Assembly (NCBI RefSeq): GCF_964340395.1
Contig: NC_135563.1
Span: 6,285,922-6,349,921, forward strand
Direction of reading: 5' to 3'
From: Glandiceps talaboti
Taxonomy: Eukaryota; Hemichordata; Enteropneusta; Spengelidae
DNA: 64,000 bases
Part shown: piece by piece, positions 12,313-26,470 of the stretch
How the letters are laid out: each line of letters starts with the position of its first letter
How positions within the stretch are numbered: position 1 is the first letter of the stretch
Program-made: the position numbers and the translations under genes
The notes under the pieces: generated by a model
What the model saw: only the letters and a program-made list of their open reading frames with translations
Database searches by the model: none
Told to the model about the DNA's origin: nothing

Positions 12313-14564
12313 GCGAAATTCGTTTTCTTGTAACAGTTTAATTGAAAAATACCTTACACACATCATCATATTCAAATTTTTCGACAAATGATTTTCCGGT
12401 CATACAGGGAGATATGCCCATGTTATTCAAAATAATACATTCGAAGAAGGCTTGATGAGATAGTATGACGTACGGAATGATACCGAACAAGCCAATGGGA
12501 TACTATTTATAGGACAGCGTTCCATCCGCTGACGTCAAGTGTGCCATCTTCAAACCTCTTCTATGACACATCCCTGGTTCATGAGATTCTACAAAATATA
12601 CGCCTCGTGTCAAACTTTTCTAGGTCAAAGGCGTTAGAATGTGTTATTGCTATAATGCAAGGCTACCGACTCACATTCAATTTGGTCGCCGCTATTTTGC
12701 TTGATGATCTCACTATGATTACAAACCTAACACAGCACAGCACACATATATACTGTGCTTTTTAAAAACATAAATGACATTTTGCACGCTGTTGGTGGAA
12801 AACGGTGCATTTTTGGCTTTATCGTATCACTTATTATCATCTGCAGCAGCGTTAAGCTTGTCCGTCGACGTCGGTTGCTATTAGCAACGCGGTATTAGTC
12901 GCTTTATTTGATACTGTAAACGGTGTTATGCTAGTGAGTAGTTTAACTGCATACAGTCCCAGGGTACGATTTAGTCTTAGTGGCGCCAAAAGTGATTACT
13001 TGAGATTATTCTTTCGTTCTGGACCAAATTTATCTATAACTCTGTCAGACCATAAATCTTAAACCTGGTGTGAACTTTACCAGTAAAGTTTCGGTCTTTC
13101 ATGTAGTCTCCTCGATTGATTACGGTAACCGTTATTTTTTGTCTTTTATTCAGCATCATTTTTTCAGGGATAGCTCAGTCTCACTAAGTTTATATTTTAT
13201 GGTACGTCAACCTACTTCCCAAATGGAGATCACAGTTCTTGTCTGGAACTAAAGTTCTAGCCAGAATATCTAACTTTTAAATGTAAAACGTGTTTGGAAG
13301 ATTACTTTATAACTTTATAATAAGTTTAGATTATCATGTATAACTGGATCATAGACTTTATTTATCAAAGCCCTGAGTTCGGCCTCAAAGCCTCACACCA
13401 AAGCCAGAGCCCGGAGAGATGCTCACGGCTCGGCGGTCAAAACCCAAGTCCTTCAAACCTGCGACGCTATGGTCGTTACAATAATTAAATCACAATAAGT
13501 CACGCATAGGACTCGATGAGCTTCCTAAGATAATAATAGGTCATGCATAATTATGAGCGTTATGAAAATGAATTAATAGGACACTAAACTTTAACTTGGA
13601 TGATATCTACCGTACCTATTAACTATTGTCTTGACACCCATGTGAGTTACTGCAATAAAATATATTCATTTCTCTTACTAGGTCTTTGGCGACATGTATA
13701 AACAGTGTCATGTCTGAACCCATACACGGTAATTATAAATTTTATAACATGAACCATATTTCTAAATATTGATACAAAATATTTTTATTTAAAATTGAAC
13801 ACAACATAAATGTTCAATGACTAAAGAAATAGCTTCGAATGGGTGACATAATACATGCAATAAAAATGTAACAATTTTCTAGTTAAGAGTGTTTGCACGG
13901 ATCAGGTATCAACGACCACTGAAAGTCTCAATTGGAAGCAAACGCTAAATGCGACCGCCGGTCTCTGCGACTAAAGATGAGACTTTCAAGTTACTTGTAA
14001 ACAGTGAATGTGAGTGAATTTTAGACTGTGTTTGATACTCTCAACTCACTTATAAACAGTAAATATGACTCAATCTGAGACTGTCTTAGCTTTGTACTTT
14101 AGTGTTTATTTTTTCGTTACTGTAGCCACAGACCACTTCTTTTACGGTGTAGTATAGATGGTTTCATATCACCACGTACGCTTTCGGCGTGTAAAGTACT
14201 ACGTGCTACCATACACCACCTACTGGATACAGTATTATGATTATGATTTTGAAATAAGACACAACACTTAAAATACTATAGTTCTTTTCAGAAGCTATGA
14301 AATTACGTGTATTATGTTGTTCTGCGAAAGAAATTTTATCATTACAAATGTCAATTGATTTGTTTTGCCTTGTGGCTAGCATAACTCGATGGCGTGTTTT
14401 CTGAATGTTTTTTTTTTGACTGGAACGAATAGATGATAGGGTAACTGCACTGCCAAAAAGCCACAAAGTTGTCGCTGTATAAACAACGCAAGGAGTTCCA
14501 ACGACAGTTTTCCCAGTAAGGCGTAACAAAATTGCGTGGTTCCGATTACATTCAATTTTAAAAT
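12313..14564. other. Gene-free region with one GC-rich patch
   Basis: No gene is recognised. A GC-rich patch at about 13371-13480 stands out from its AT-rich surroundings. A 107-codon minus-strand frame at 14206-14529 lacks recognisable motifs. Confidence 0.5.
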
Positions 14565-14870
14565 AGGTGAGGGTAGGTAGATTTTTTTATTTTATTTTAT
14601 TATATATTTTTTTCATGTGTGAATGTCTAGTTCAGGTTTTCCATTGTTTTCCAAATGGTCTCTGTGTTGTTTGTTTCTTCCTATCAGATGTACAGCCATT
14701 ACAGATTGGAAGAATAGTTTTATATTGTCTTTGTTACCCACTATATTTCTTGAGAGACTTCACGATTTTCGCGATTTTATTATTATTTTTCTCGAATACA
14801 TACAAAAAGTTTAAGGTCGGCGTGAAAAACTAGGTGGGGTTGGGCAACTGGAACCAAACAACTTTTTTTA
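14565..14870 (-). repeat. Dispersed ~300-bp repeat, copy 2
   Basis: The reverse complement aligns to 4240-4540. Shared runs include TTCTTCCAATCTGTAATGGC and a run around AATCGCGAAAATCGTGAAGT. It abuts the 3' end of the receptor pseudogene and probably replaced its TM7 region. Confidence 0.7.
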
Positions 14871-15200
14871 TTTGGCCTAATCAAGTAGGCAAAGTACACG
14901 ATGGAGAAGGGTAAGTATATGATAAGGAAAGTAAGGACTAGAGAAAAGATATAATTTTTGTTGTTGCGACGTTGTTGGTGTTGGTGGTACCCTCCTGATG
15001 TGTGTCGTGTTGATCATTTTCATCATATGCATGTGCAGCTATCTGAGACCTGTACCTCCAATAGATGTAACTATAGCAGACGACTATTGCGATGATAGGG
15101 ACTATGACAAACAATGGCAACACATTCTCAACTTCTTTAATTCGGAGTTCCGAGACAAAATAACTGTATAACTGCAGTTGTCTGGCGAGGTGTTATTCAT
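14861..15200 (-). pseudogene. GPCR pseudogene fragment (loop 2, TM5, TM6)
   Basis: On the minus strand, from 15200, one frame reads MNNTSPDNCSYTVILSRNSE, like extracellular loop 2 with its cysteine. A TG duplication at about 15122 shifts to the frame with LPLFVIVPIIAIVVCYSYIY, a typical TM5, followed by WRYRSQ and a polar third loop. A second 2-nt slip near 14950 is needed to reach LVLTFLIIYLPFSIVYFAYL, a TM6 with the YLP motif also found in the intact receptor at 2927-4138. Without the shifts the frame stops at 14938. No TM1-TM4 or TM7 is found, and the downstream side runs into a dispersed repeat. It is most likely a dead, truncated relative of the 3-kb receptor. Assembly error at one slip is possible, but not for the missing segments. 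Confidence 0.7.
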
Positions 15201-17051
15201 TGCGTAAAATCGTCGTTTGTTTCAGTACTACTTCTACATCAAATCGTCATGTACTGTTACAGATAATACCAGTCCCCAATTCAACACAATAACGTTTGGT
15301 TGACAGTCAGAGAACATTGCCCGCTGTTGACGAGAAAGCGGAACCTACGGCTTGCTTCAATGTAATATAACGACCTGGGTGTGGCTAAAGTCTTGTACGA
15401 GTACAATCTTGACAAATCGTAACTCTTTCTGGATATTGGTTGTAATTCTGTAACCCATGACAACGTCTACAGGTCATTATGTTATATCCCTTGATAAACA
15501 TTGTCTAAAACCTGACTGTATGTAATTTTTAACACTATTTATCATGCCGGATATTTGTGTTTTGTGTTTAGTTTGGTAAAACAGCTTTGTTTATTTGTAT
15601 CGTTGATAGTTTTGTTTAGCGTCATTAGAAGTTTTAAGCTGCGGTAAAATAGTTTCTGGTCGTTTCTGAATGTCATAAATACAAACAAACAAACAAACAA
15701 ACAAACATCCTAATAAATACGTCATTGAGGCTGATGTGCGGCAGAAGGGTGGAGCTGGTAGCAGAGGAACAAGCAACGTAGTTTTGGACGATCATTAAAG
15801 CCAACCTTCCCAGCGATGCGAATGGTACACAAAACACGGAGAGTTACATTAAATATTGTCTCAAAAAAAGATACTATAGAAAAATGTGCTAATATAGAAG
15901 ATGGAAAGCTGTTTTATAATAGGCAAATTAACCAAATATCAATCATATCCATCTGCCATTCATTCTTGGAGCAAAATTTTCGGACTCCTTATATTCATCC
16001 AGGCCATTGTTTACAAAACAGAGTGCATGAGAAAAATGCTTCAAATACAATCACCACTAATTTATTCTCTACTTCTTCACATCTCTTTCGCACAAGTGTT
16101 TCGTCGCAAGCAAGAAGTGCTACTATCAAAATCTTATTGAAAATTAGCATGCATTTATTTGATTGAAAGAGATGTTTTACGATCATACGTCTGTCACAAA
16201 GTGAGAACGTGCTTAGTATTGGGGTGACTAGTATTGACCCTGGTCAAAACTTGTTTACACCGTATTTAAATGAGGGAATGAATACGGGTACGTTGTATGC
16301 AAATCACCAAGTTATGAATTGTAATTTCATACTACCGGATGGCTGAGTTGTTTACGTTGAATTTAAATCAGTACAACATTAGCATATTAGATTACCAGAT
16401 GGTTGACTTTTGTGGTAAACAAGTCTACTATGTAATTAGTAATGTAAACAGTTCGTGGACACTGAACCCGAGACCGGCCTGCAGTGTATAATACGCTTAA
16501 GCTTACTGTAGCAGTTGTAGTCGTATATGGAGAAATTCCGAACTCTCAATCCCTGATTACATGCTCAACATTGTACAATGACTGTGAACCTTGTGCTGAA
16601 GAGAACATTATCAGTGTAAACAGTCATTGACCTCATTTATACGATTTGCTTGTTGCCTTATGTATATGTGGGCAGAATCAAGCCCGCCCTTTGACTCTAA
16701 GTCTCGTAAAACAGAAAATTGTTACTTCGGATTGTTTGAGTAGTTTAATTTTTTTTGCCACAACCAGCCATCTGTAATTTTAAAGTGTGCATACTAGTTT
16801 CTTAGTTTCAACTTTAGTACAGGCAGTTTTACTGTACGAAGTGTTACTCTTTTATTTTATTTGGTAATAAGACCAGTTCGAGTTAAAACTTGTGACCTGT
16901 GACATGTGTATTCTTTCCCATTTCTCCATTCCTTGTGGTCCTCACCCCATGATCTACATCATCATAACATCTCTGCGGGACTAAGTCCATCACTTTCTGT
17001 GCCTTACAAATTTAAGGGACGATAGTCACGAGTACGAGTCTGACAACGAGA
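15201..17051. other. Gene-free region
   Basis: Only short chance frames and a (CAAA)n run at about 15681-15707 are seen. A 116-codon plus-strand frame at 15816-16166 has no recognised domain. Confidence 0.5.
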
Positions 17052-17125
17052 CTAGTAGTCTTGCTGCTAGACGTTCGAGCCTTCTTTCCGATACCATAAG
17101 CGAACGAAGTTCGCAGTGAGGGTTT
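17052..17125. repeat. ~73-bp repeat shared with the MULE remnant
   Basis: A segment from TAGTCTTGCTGCTAGACGTT to GCGAACGAAGTTCGCAGTGA nearly matches 51900-51965. It contains the palindrome GCGAAC-GAA-GTTCGC. Confidence 0.75.
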
Positions 17126-17307
17126 TGTCATTTCGCTAGCCTTGTCCATGCGTTAGGTTATCTTGAACGCGCCCAATAACTGATCACTTTCATCTACAAA
17201 GCAGCGCCCTCTCCCATCAGAAGAATAAGAATTGTTTCACAGTCAGGAGTAATAATATAACGTATATTTATAAATCATGACAATATGTGAAAATGACAAT
17301 GTGCTAT

Positions 17308-17447
<140 letters not shown>

Positions 17448-19483
17448 AGTTATCCAAATGTACATACTGATGAGATCTAGATGTAAGTATTGGCCCTTGT
17501 GTTAACGTAAAGTTCAGTTTGACACACCAATATATTATTTAGGCATTTATGGAATTTTTATTCACTCTGGCTCTGGCTCACCCGTGAGCACACGGTACAT
17601 GTAGTTATGAAAATGGGAAGATTTCCCCATAGAAAATAATCAGTTCTTGACATTTTTCACTGTAATATTCTAATAAATACAACTCAATTCAAAATGTTTT
17701 GAGATATTTAGTGACAAAGACACACACACACATACCTATAAACACGTACCCATAAATACACACAACGTTTCAAAGCAAAAAACAATCCCAGAAAATTTGG
17801 TAACGTTTTCGTACTACTTTGACAGTAAAGTGTGAAATACTAAACCAAAGACACGAACCTGCGATACAGAAAGTATATCTTTAAAGATTAGTCAACACAT
17901 ATATACAGTACTGATATCGATGAACTAACATGTATGTCGGATTTTATCGATGTATGTACATGCTAACATGAGTGAATATTCTGGGAACACGTGCGCAGAA
18001 ATCTGGAATATCATATGGCTATGGCCTTTTCAGTGTAGTGTGTTCACATTTAACTGGTTTACGGTTTGCCGGGCATTTTCCACGTGGTCAAAGTCAAACG
18101 TTACATACAGTGTGACCAATGTGTTGTTGATGCCCACTAGCGATCAATTTATAATGATGATTGCCAAAATAAATAATCCTTCAGTACACGTGAGAACATG
18201 TTCTTTGTATCCATGGGCTGAAAATGATTAGTGCACATTCGTTAACGTTGCCTTCAAACGCGCGGGAAGTCATTGAAAAAGCGCCATCAACGTTACTACT
18301 CGGTATAGACCAGTAGTCTAAGAACAAAATTGTCACATCAAGTTATGCATTGTAGGACCTATTAAGCCTCATTTGTGTAAAAGTACAAAATTTGACGTGA
18401 TAGGTGCAGCATCGTTTGCGTGACAAGTACAATACTTCAATGCTATTTGTAGGCTAAAACACGTTTATTAGATTACTTCATCCGGTATATGTCCTCCAAA
18501 TATATTCATAACATGCATATACCATTTTAATTATAGACACTGCCGTCCTCAGGACGGGCATGTCCTTATGTTGATCTGAACGAAAGCGTATTTGACCATG
18601 ATTGTATTAGTCAAAGGGAATTTAAACAGCTCTTCGCATTCTCATTATGTAACCTGACATGTCAGACTTGATGAATACGTGAACACTTTCAAAAACATCG
18701 ACAGCTGCGTTTTAATTACGAAAAGGCAAATTTATGCCCGTGATCGTGAATCCTCTATGCATACAGGCTCCATGCACTCAGTATGAGCTTCCTCTATTCG
18801 ACAAGGTAAGCAGCTGCATAAACAGCTAAAAAATGACACTCGACATTTGAATAGTTACCTGGTGTAGGTGACACATTTTCGCGGACATGATTTGGGTTAC
18901 CATGGAGATAATAGTCCCTGTAGAAAAAAAGCACTGGAAAATCTTTCTAAACAGCTTTGAATGGCAAACCATCATTGTATACACGTACGTAATGAAATAC
19001 AGTGTCCCAGATTCTAGTATTTCTGATCGATTGCTGCAATCTTTCCAGCGTGTTATTTGGTAACCATGGTAACAAAATTAATGAAGATTTCAGGATGAGA
19101 AAGTTGCTGTTTGCCAAACCATGTCTTAATGACATAATAGGATATCTCTATAAGTGTCTCCCTTTGGTAAATCCAATTCCAGAACATTGCATGGCGATCT
19201 TTTAAATCTATATAGAACATTTAAGTAGCGTGTAGGAACACGAAGTTTAACATAAATATCACCGCCAGTGATTCATTTCATAAAGCCTTTGATTTAAATA
19301 AAAAGAACATGTAGTTATCACGATTACATTTTTTTTAGAATTAAAAGAAAATGTGCTGGGAATTCCTAAGCGATTTCTTTAAAAGATGCCAGATTAGTAT
19401 ATTAGATAAGAATGACTCGTCGTTATTTGTCGAAAAGAAGTTTTGCTATGTCGATAGTACACATATATCAAATATCAATTAAA
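17448..19483. other. Gene-free region
   Basis: Chance frames only, with no recognised domain. A small hairpin CCGTCCTCAGGACGG lies near 18544-18558. Confidence 0.5.
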
Positions 19484-19741
19484 GTGGCCATATTGATGAG
19501 GATTGGGTATTTATTTTGGATTTTTAATTTATAAAACAATTCTATCATGGCATTCTACTTGGAAAATCAATGTGAAACAACATATGCCAAGTCTTTGTAA
19601 CGCAATAAATTACAAAAGACGTACAGTAACAAACCTTTTTACACATTTTTTTTTAGCTTTTTGCAATGCCAGTATTGAGTTACAAACACAGATTTGGCAT
19701 ATGTTGTTTCACATTGATTTTTCAAGTAGGAATCCATGATA
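19484..19741. mobile_element. Fold-back MITE, copy B
   Basis: Begins GTGGCCATATTGATGAGGAT. The left arm contains CAATGTGAAACAACATATGC and the right arm its complement GCATATGTTGTTTCACATTG, so the two halves fold on each other with a short A/T-rich loop. The far right end is lost. No coding potential is present; the 78-codon frame through it is a by-product of the palindrome. Confidence 0.8.
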
Positions 19742-20339
19742 ACATTGAGTGTCGGTAGAATGTTGTGCAAAAATAGTAGGATTTGATGCACGGCTAAAAT
19801 GAATAACGGAGGGAAAAAAACTACTCTCAGTATGGATCGATGGCTGTGAAAATGTAGTTTTATATATGATCTCTAAAATCTGGACACAATCTGCAGGAAA
19901 TATGATTTTGATCACATCAGAACTAGATGTAAATTACATCGAATTGGTTATAAATCGACCGTGAATATTACTTCTTTCTAGTACATTAAAAGTTTGTTGA
20001 CCCCGATTGAAACACATTGGCAAGGGTGGCACTGTCACACCAATATATTCAATCTAAGTGCGCAGGTCTACCTTTTAAATACAAAGGGCGCAGTAACTTA
20101 TCTAAGAGCTAAACCATTTGATATCGGAAGGGAGAGGGAGCGGAAGGATTTGGGGAAAACTTTCCTCGTAACACTAGGCGTAAATGATGTATGTAGCTTA
20201 TTTTAGATGTAGCAGGTAAAAAAAAAACAGGCGGAGTAGAGTGGGAATTTCTTGGCAGGACTATACAACTGTTCGATCTATTTTAACTTTTTGGTAATCA
20301 TCTTTGTCAATTAAGTGTGCTTAAAGAAGTCTTTTTGTA
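19742..20339. other. Gene-free spacer
   Basis: Nothing recognised. Confidence 0.5.
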
Positions 20340-21420
20340 GTTGACTTCGTCCATTATAAGCCCCAACAAGCACAACCTGGTTGGGGCCATAGGAATAAAC
20401 CTTGTATCCTGTAAAGCGGGAAATTTTCGCTAAAACATTCATTTTCGCTTATTTCGCTAAAAAACAAAAATAAGTAGGGACTAAAACGTCTTCTTGTACA
20501 TGAACACAATGTGCAAGTCTGGTAACTAGTAAAAACAGGTCTATTAGAACCAGCTGAAGACTGTAAAATCGCGAAATGTTCTAGTAGCGAAAATATATCT
20601 AGGTTTATTGTGTATGTGCTTTTAGGCCCGTCTTTGGTCAGGCAATTCAACCAAACTTGGCAGAAATGTCAAACACTGTGTATGTAGTGCATACAGGTCA
20701 TTTAATTTTGCGACCTTAATCTTTATAACAAATGCTGGCATATTTGTCCTAAAATACACATTTTGCCTCACACTCATTTAAGTGGGTACCCGACACCCAC
20801 ATTATTAATGTAAGATTTCTAATGAGACCTTGACTTTTCAAGGTCGCATAGCCAAATTTTGTCTTTCGAAAATAACTCAAGAAATTCAATACACAGATAC
20901 TTCATTCAAGTGTCTACACCCATATTATCATAGTTATGCTTCTTCATATACGACCTTTCTTTCTGTATGACCTATGGTCTTGGCCTCCATCTTTAAGGTC
21001 AAATATCAAATTTCTCAATAACTTGTCAAGTTTTTTTTTATATCTAGAGACACTAGTCACGTGTCTGCACCTGTGTTTATCACAGTGAGCTTTCACCCGG
21101 ACACTAAAATTGACCTTGACTCTCCTTCAATTGTTCAATAATTTTGGAAGTTTTACACCTAGAGGTATCATTCAAATGTGCACCTGCACAGTATTAGAGG
21201 TAAGCTTGCTGTTTTTATTATCATCTGACCTTGACATTCACCTTCTAGATTAAAATGTAATAAGCTCAATAACTTTGAATATTTTGTTAATGGGGTCCCC
21301 TTAAAATATTCTACACTAAGGGATAACCTTGAGGCTTTCTGATAAAATTGCAGGACCATATTTCAGATATGAATTAGCACAATACATCTTGTATTGTAGG
21401 GGCTGTGTGTTTGAACGCAG
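20340..21420. repeat. Diverged tandem array rich in ACCTTGA motifs
   Basis: From about 20818 to 21350, units of roughly 150 bp recur. Each has a TGACCTTGAC-like or AAGGTC motif, then CTCAATAACT-like sequence, then CATTCAAGTGTCTACACC-like sequence. The preceding part (20345-20640) has an inverted pair around CCAACAAGCACAACCTGGTTGG and repeated TTTCGCTAAAA words. The family resembles non-coding repeats seen in many marine invertebrates; the name is not known to me. Confidence 0.55.
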
Positions 21421-23265
21421 AAGACTTGTCTTATACTGGGAATATAATTAGCATCTCCTCGTGGGGCTAAAATGACTGAAATATTCCCTTAATACGTCAT
21501 TGCTATGTCTGAATCACTCATCTAGTCATTAAACTTGCCAAGGTGTATATCTAAGTTATTACGTACTCAACGTTGCAGATAATTCGATAAAGCAATTTAC
21601 AAAGTCGATTAAGAAACCTTGGTGGTACCTATATGTAACAACGTTAACATTAGAATAAACTGGAACCGTCATTATTAAACTACCAAAGGTTAGAGAAAAC
21701 GTCGTGGCGTTTGATAGCTCCCCTTTCCCTCGATCCTCCGCGCAAAATATACGTTGGTATGCCTACTTAAGTCAGCTTATTAATGCCTTTAGTACATGTC
21801 CATAAATCACTTTACACATAATTTGGGGTGAAACAATAGCACCTCAGTATTAAGTCATTCAACTTTAGTGGAGAAGGAAGTCCTGCACGGGTTTATAGGG
21901 TGATGACATCACAAATACTCGGATCTATTTGTCTATATTTGACCTATTGATTGAACGAAGTCCATATACGCATATAGAGGTATCGAACATTTTTTACTCA
22001 AGGAAATTAGTTGACGTACATAAAGAGGAGACGATCATTAACATCACTGTATTGCGGTGGAGATTCGGCCTGCTATGACGACAGTTGGTTTTCCATTATC
22101 AAAATTTGAAATACAGTTTAAATGACCTTTCCATACACTTTTTCTTAGGTTTGCCAACGTGTGTTCTAATTGCTGTTAATGTGTATTCATGTCATGGTTC
22201 CAAGAGGCATATTAAAATATGTGATAGCATTACGACAGATCATGTTTATGAACGAGTCATCGCAGGAGAAAAATTGTGCGCTTTCAAGATTATCTTAATA
22301 TGCAGGGACTTATCAAATTTGTAGTTCAAGTTCTGTTGCCACATTTTTATGGGACTACGTCTTAACACGCTCGATCACTCCCAGCACCACGTACCACTTT
22401 TACCACCTTTGTGTAACTATGGAAGTGGGTGGTACTTCTGTGGTGTACCCAGATGTTTTATCTGATCTAACCTCATTTGGATTCCTCCCGGAACCCTTTC
22501 CCTAGGTCCCTTATAGCCATGTATAGGTCTCCCATTCAGCATATAGCTGCTACGTCAAGTAAATATAATTTATGTCAACCATGCAGACTAATGTAGTACA
22601 TATGGCACGATGAGTTGCCTGTCGCGCTACAAATTGTCATCAGTATTTTTAAAGTCAATGATTGAATATATAGCCTCAATTAGCTGTTATTTGCACCTAC
22701 AGACCCGAATCCTTCTTTTATTCTTTAGTCTACGATGTTCTGAGCGTTCAACGAGGTCGTCAGCTTATTGTCGAAACCTACACGCCTAAAGTAGCTCGGT
22801 TAAAACGTACGTGTATTTAATAAATCAACCTTTAATATTGATAGAGGTCATTGCAAGTGTCAAAGGTCAGTAAGACTCACGTGAAATATTCACTATGTGC
22901 GCTCTATTTTGTACAGTTAATCATCCATCACATATTTGAATTTCAACTGGAAAGCTTTGCGTTCTCATTCAAGCGTTAACAGTTAAGACATGAAGTTCAT
23001 TCAATACCCTGTAGATAATACAAAGCACCAAATAACGCAGCCTACGACATGAAAATACAATCAAATCTTAAATTATATTATCTTGTATCCAGTGTAGACT
23101 AGAATTGAGCCGGTGTCATTTTTTGTTTCCTTGATGGTACTAAGAGGAAAGAAATACACAGGCTTTATCCCAGCGGCAGTTACTCAGTTTTCTCTGACGC
23201 TTTAACAAACCTTCAATTGCAGTCTATTTGTGAATGAAATCATGCTAGGGCTAACTCAAACATAT
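21421..23265. other. Gene-free region
   Basis: No recognised gene. A 79-codon plus-strand frame at 22085-22324 with several cysteines is not supported by splice sites or a full domain. A short inverted repeat around GTACCACTT / AAGTGGGTGGTAC lies at about 22390-22435. Confidence 0.5.
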
Positions 23266-23960
23266 CTATGACGGAAGGTAGCCTTCAGAAATTATAGATG
23301 GGGAGGGCCTGGGAAATACATATGAGTGATATTTTACAAATCGGTTCTCAGGGAGGGCCATATTTTGAAAACACAGAATTGGGGAGGGTAACATTTTAAT
23401 TTCACTCGGTGAATTATCTAAATTTGCATTATTTTGTGATTTTGGCATCCCATCCCCGCGAGTGCTGCCGCATCCCACCACTGCCACCTTTGCACCGTAA
23501 TATCAGAACGTATTAGTCAAAATACTGCTGTAAACGATGCAGTGAATCTATTTTTAGTTGCGGCGTGAGGGGAAGAGTGTGGATCTCACAGGGGGTTAGT
23601 GTGGTCGAGGTATTGATGATAATGTCGTGGAGAGGGGATGCTGACTTCGGTCCAGGAAATGTCGGTAGTGCACTCATCTAGCCCGTGGGAGTTCTGGCCT
23701 TTAGCTCTAACAATTAGAACCAAATACAGGAACGCAGTGTCGTTACATAAATAATGTGGTGGCAGTGGTGGGATAGAGTTATTGCCATACTTTCTGAGAC
23801 TGCTATCCATTTTTACATCTGACTGCATTTGAACACACCTTTTCGAAATTTTGGAACAATATGGAGGGTCATGGTTTAGAGAAAGGAAGATGCGGGAGCG
23901 CCACCTTTTAGAAAACGGAATCGGGAGAGCGTCACATTTTACGCAACAGATCACACTTCA
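23266..23960. repeat. G-rich repeated motif region
   Basis: Copies of a motif close to GAAAACGGAATCGGGAGAG followed by GTCACATTTTA occur at about 23345-23395 and 23910-23945, and again at 29181-29210. The minus-strand frames of 73 and 122 codons across this region have no recognised domain and are probably repeat-derived. Confidence 0.45.
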
Positions 23961-24594
23961 TTTAAATTTCCCCCAGCAGATCGTATAATTACCGAAGGCC
24001 CCCTAACATCTCTCCTATTGTGTATTTTTAGATTATTTCAAGACTGGAGTAGAATTATTACAGATGTAACATAACCATTAAATAAAAAAAACAGTTAATA
24101 TTTCAATTTTTTAATGTTCTTCCCTATTTTGAAGTTTATGTGAAACTGACATCGCCCTGCTTTTGAAAAACCTCATAACCGTTATAATGCAACGAGAAAA
24201 TAGCAAACTGCCATCAGAAATGACGTATAAATGATGCGATGACGTAACTACTACACACTATGACGCTGTTATTTTATGATTGTATCGCAGTAAAAGGAAT
24301 TATTTTGATTAATTAATCCCAGGCTCTGCTCACTGATAATATCGTAAAATATCAAATCGTGAATTGTTACTGCAGGGGAACTTTTATCACACGACATCAG
24401 GTTCAATTTGAAGACATCTAAATGCCATCTATCTATGTTTCAATTAATATCATAATGTCTTTCAATACGCAACTCACCGCAAAGGTTTGTTTTAATAAAG
24501 TTAAGTTGTAATTGTATTCCAGTGTAGAGTAAGATTGTCTGGTTGTTTGAATTTGTTGTACCAGCAATATGAGAAAGTTTCAACTTAGTGTACC
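23961..24594. other. Gene-free spacer
   Basis: Nothing recognised. Confidence 0.5.
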
Positions 24595-26194
<1,600 letters not shown>

Positions 26195-26470
26195 ATGCCA
26201 TTGGGGTACCATTTCACTAAAAATCAAAATTTTTCACATCTCTTCAAATTTTGCCATATGAAAGCTTGTTCCGCGTCCTTTTTTGAAATATTAAAGAAAG
26301 ATTGTGTTTCGCCGTCTTGATTTAAAAAGGAAACCAAAAATCTCTGACTTTCCCATAGGATTAACACAGTATACGGCGGCTATTTTAGATTCTAAAATGT
26401 GAAACATCATTTTGATCTCTATTTTAAAAAAAAAATGCACATTGACTCTTCATTTCTTTTCTGTAACCAG
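26195..26470 (-). repeat. ATGGCCGCCGA dispersed repeat, copy 2
   Basis: Reverse complement of the family at 11063. It retains CAAATTTTGCCATATGAAAGC, ACGGCGGCTATTTTAGATTC and ATCATTTTGATCTCTATTTT in the expected order. Confidence 0.6.

Noticed and set aside
15281-15463. 60-codon minus-strand frame upstream of the GPCR pseudogene, considered as its N-terminal half
   Set aside because: No membrane segments or TM1-TM4 motifs, and an in-frame stop lies between.
22085-22324. Cysteine-containing frame considered as a lectin-like (SUEL) exon
   Set aside because: Only a loose likeness around CHGSKRHIKICDS; no YGR motif, no domain completion and no convincing donor site.
23586-23954. 122-codon minus-strand frame
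   Set aside because: Overlaps a G-rich repeated motif also found at 29 kb and lacks any recognised domain.
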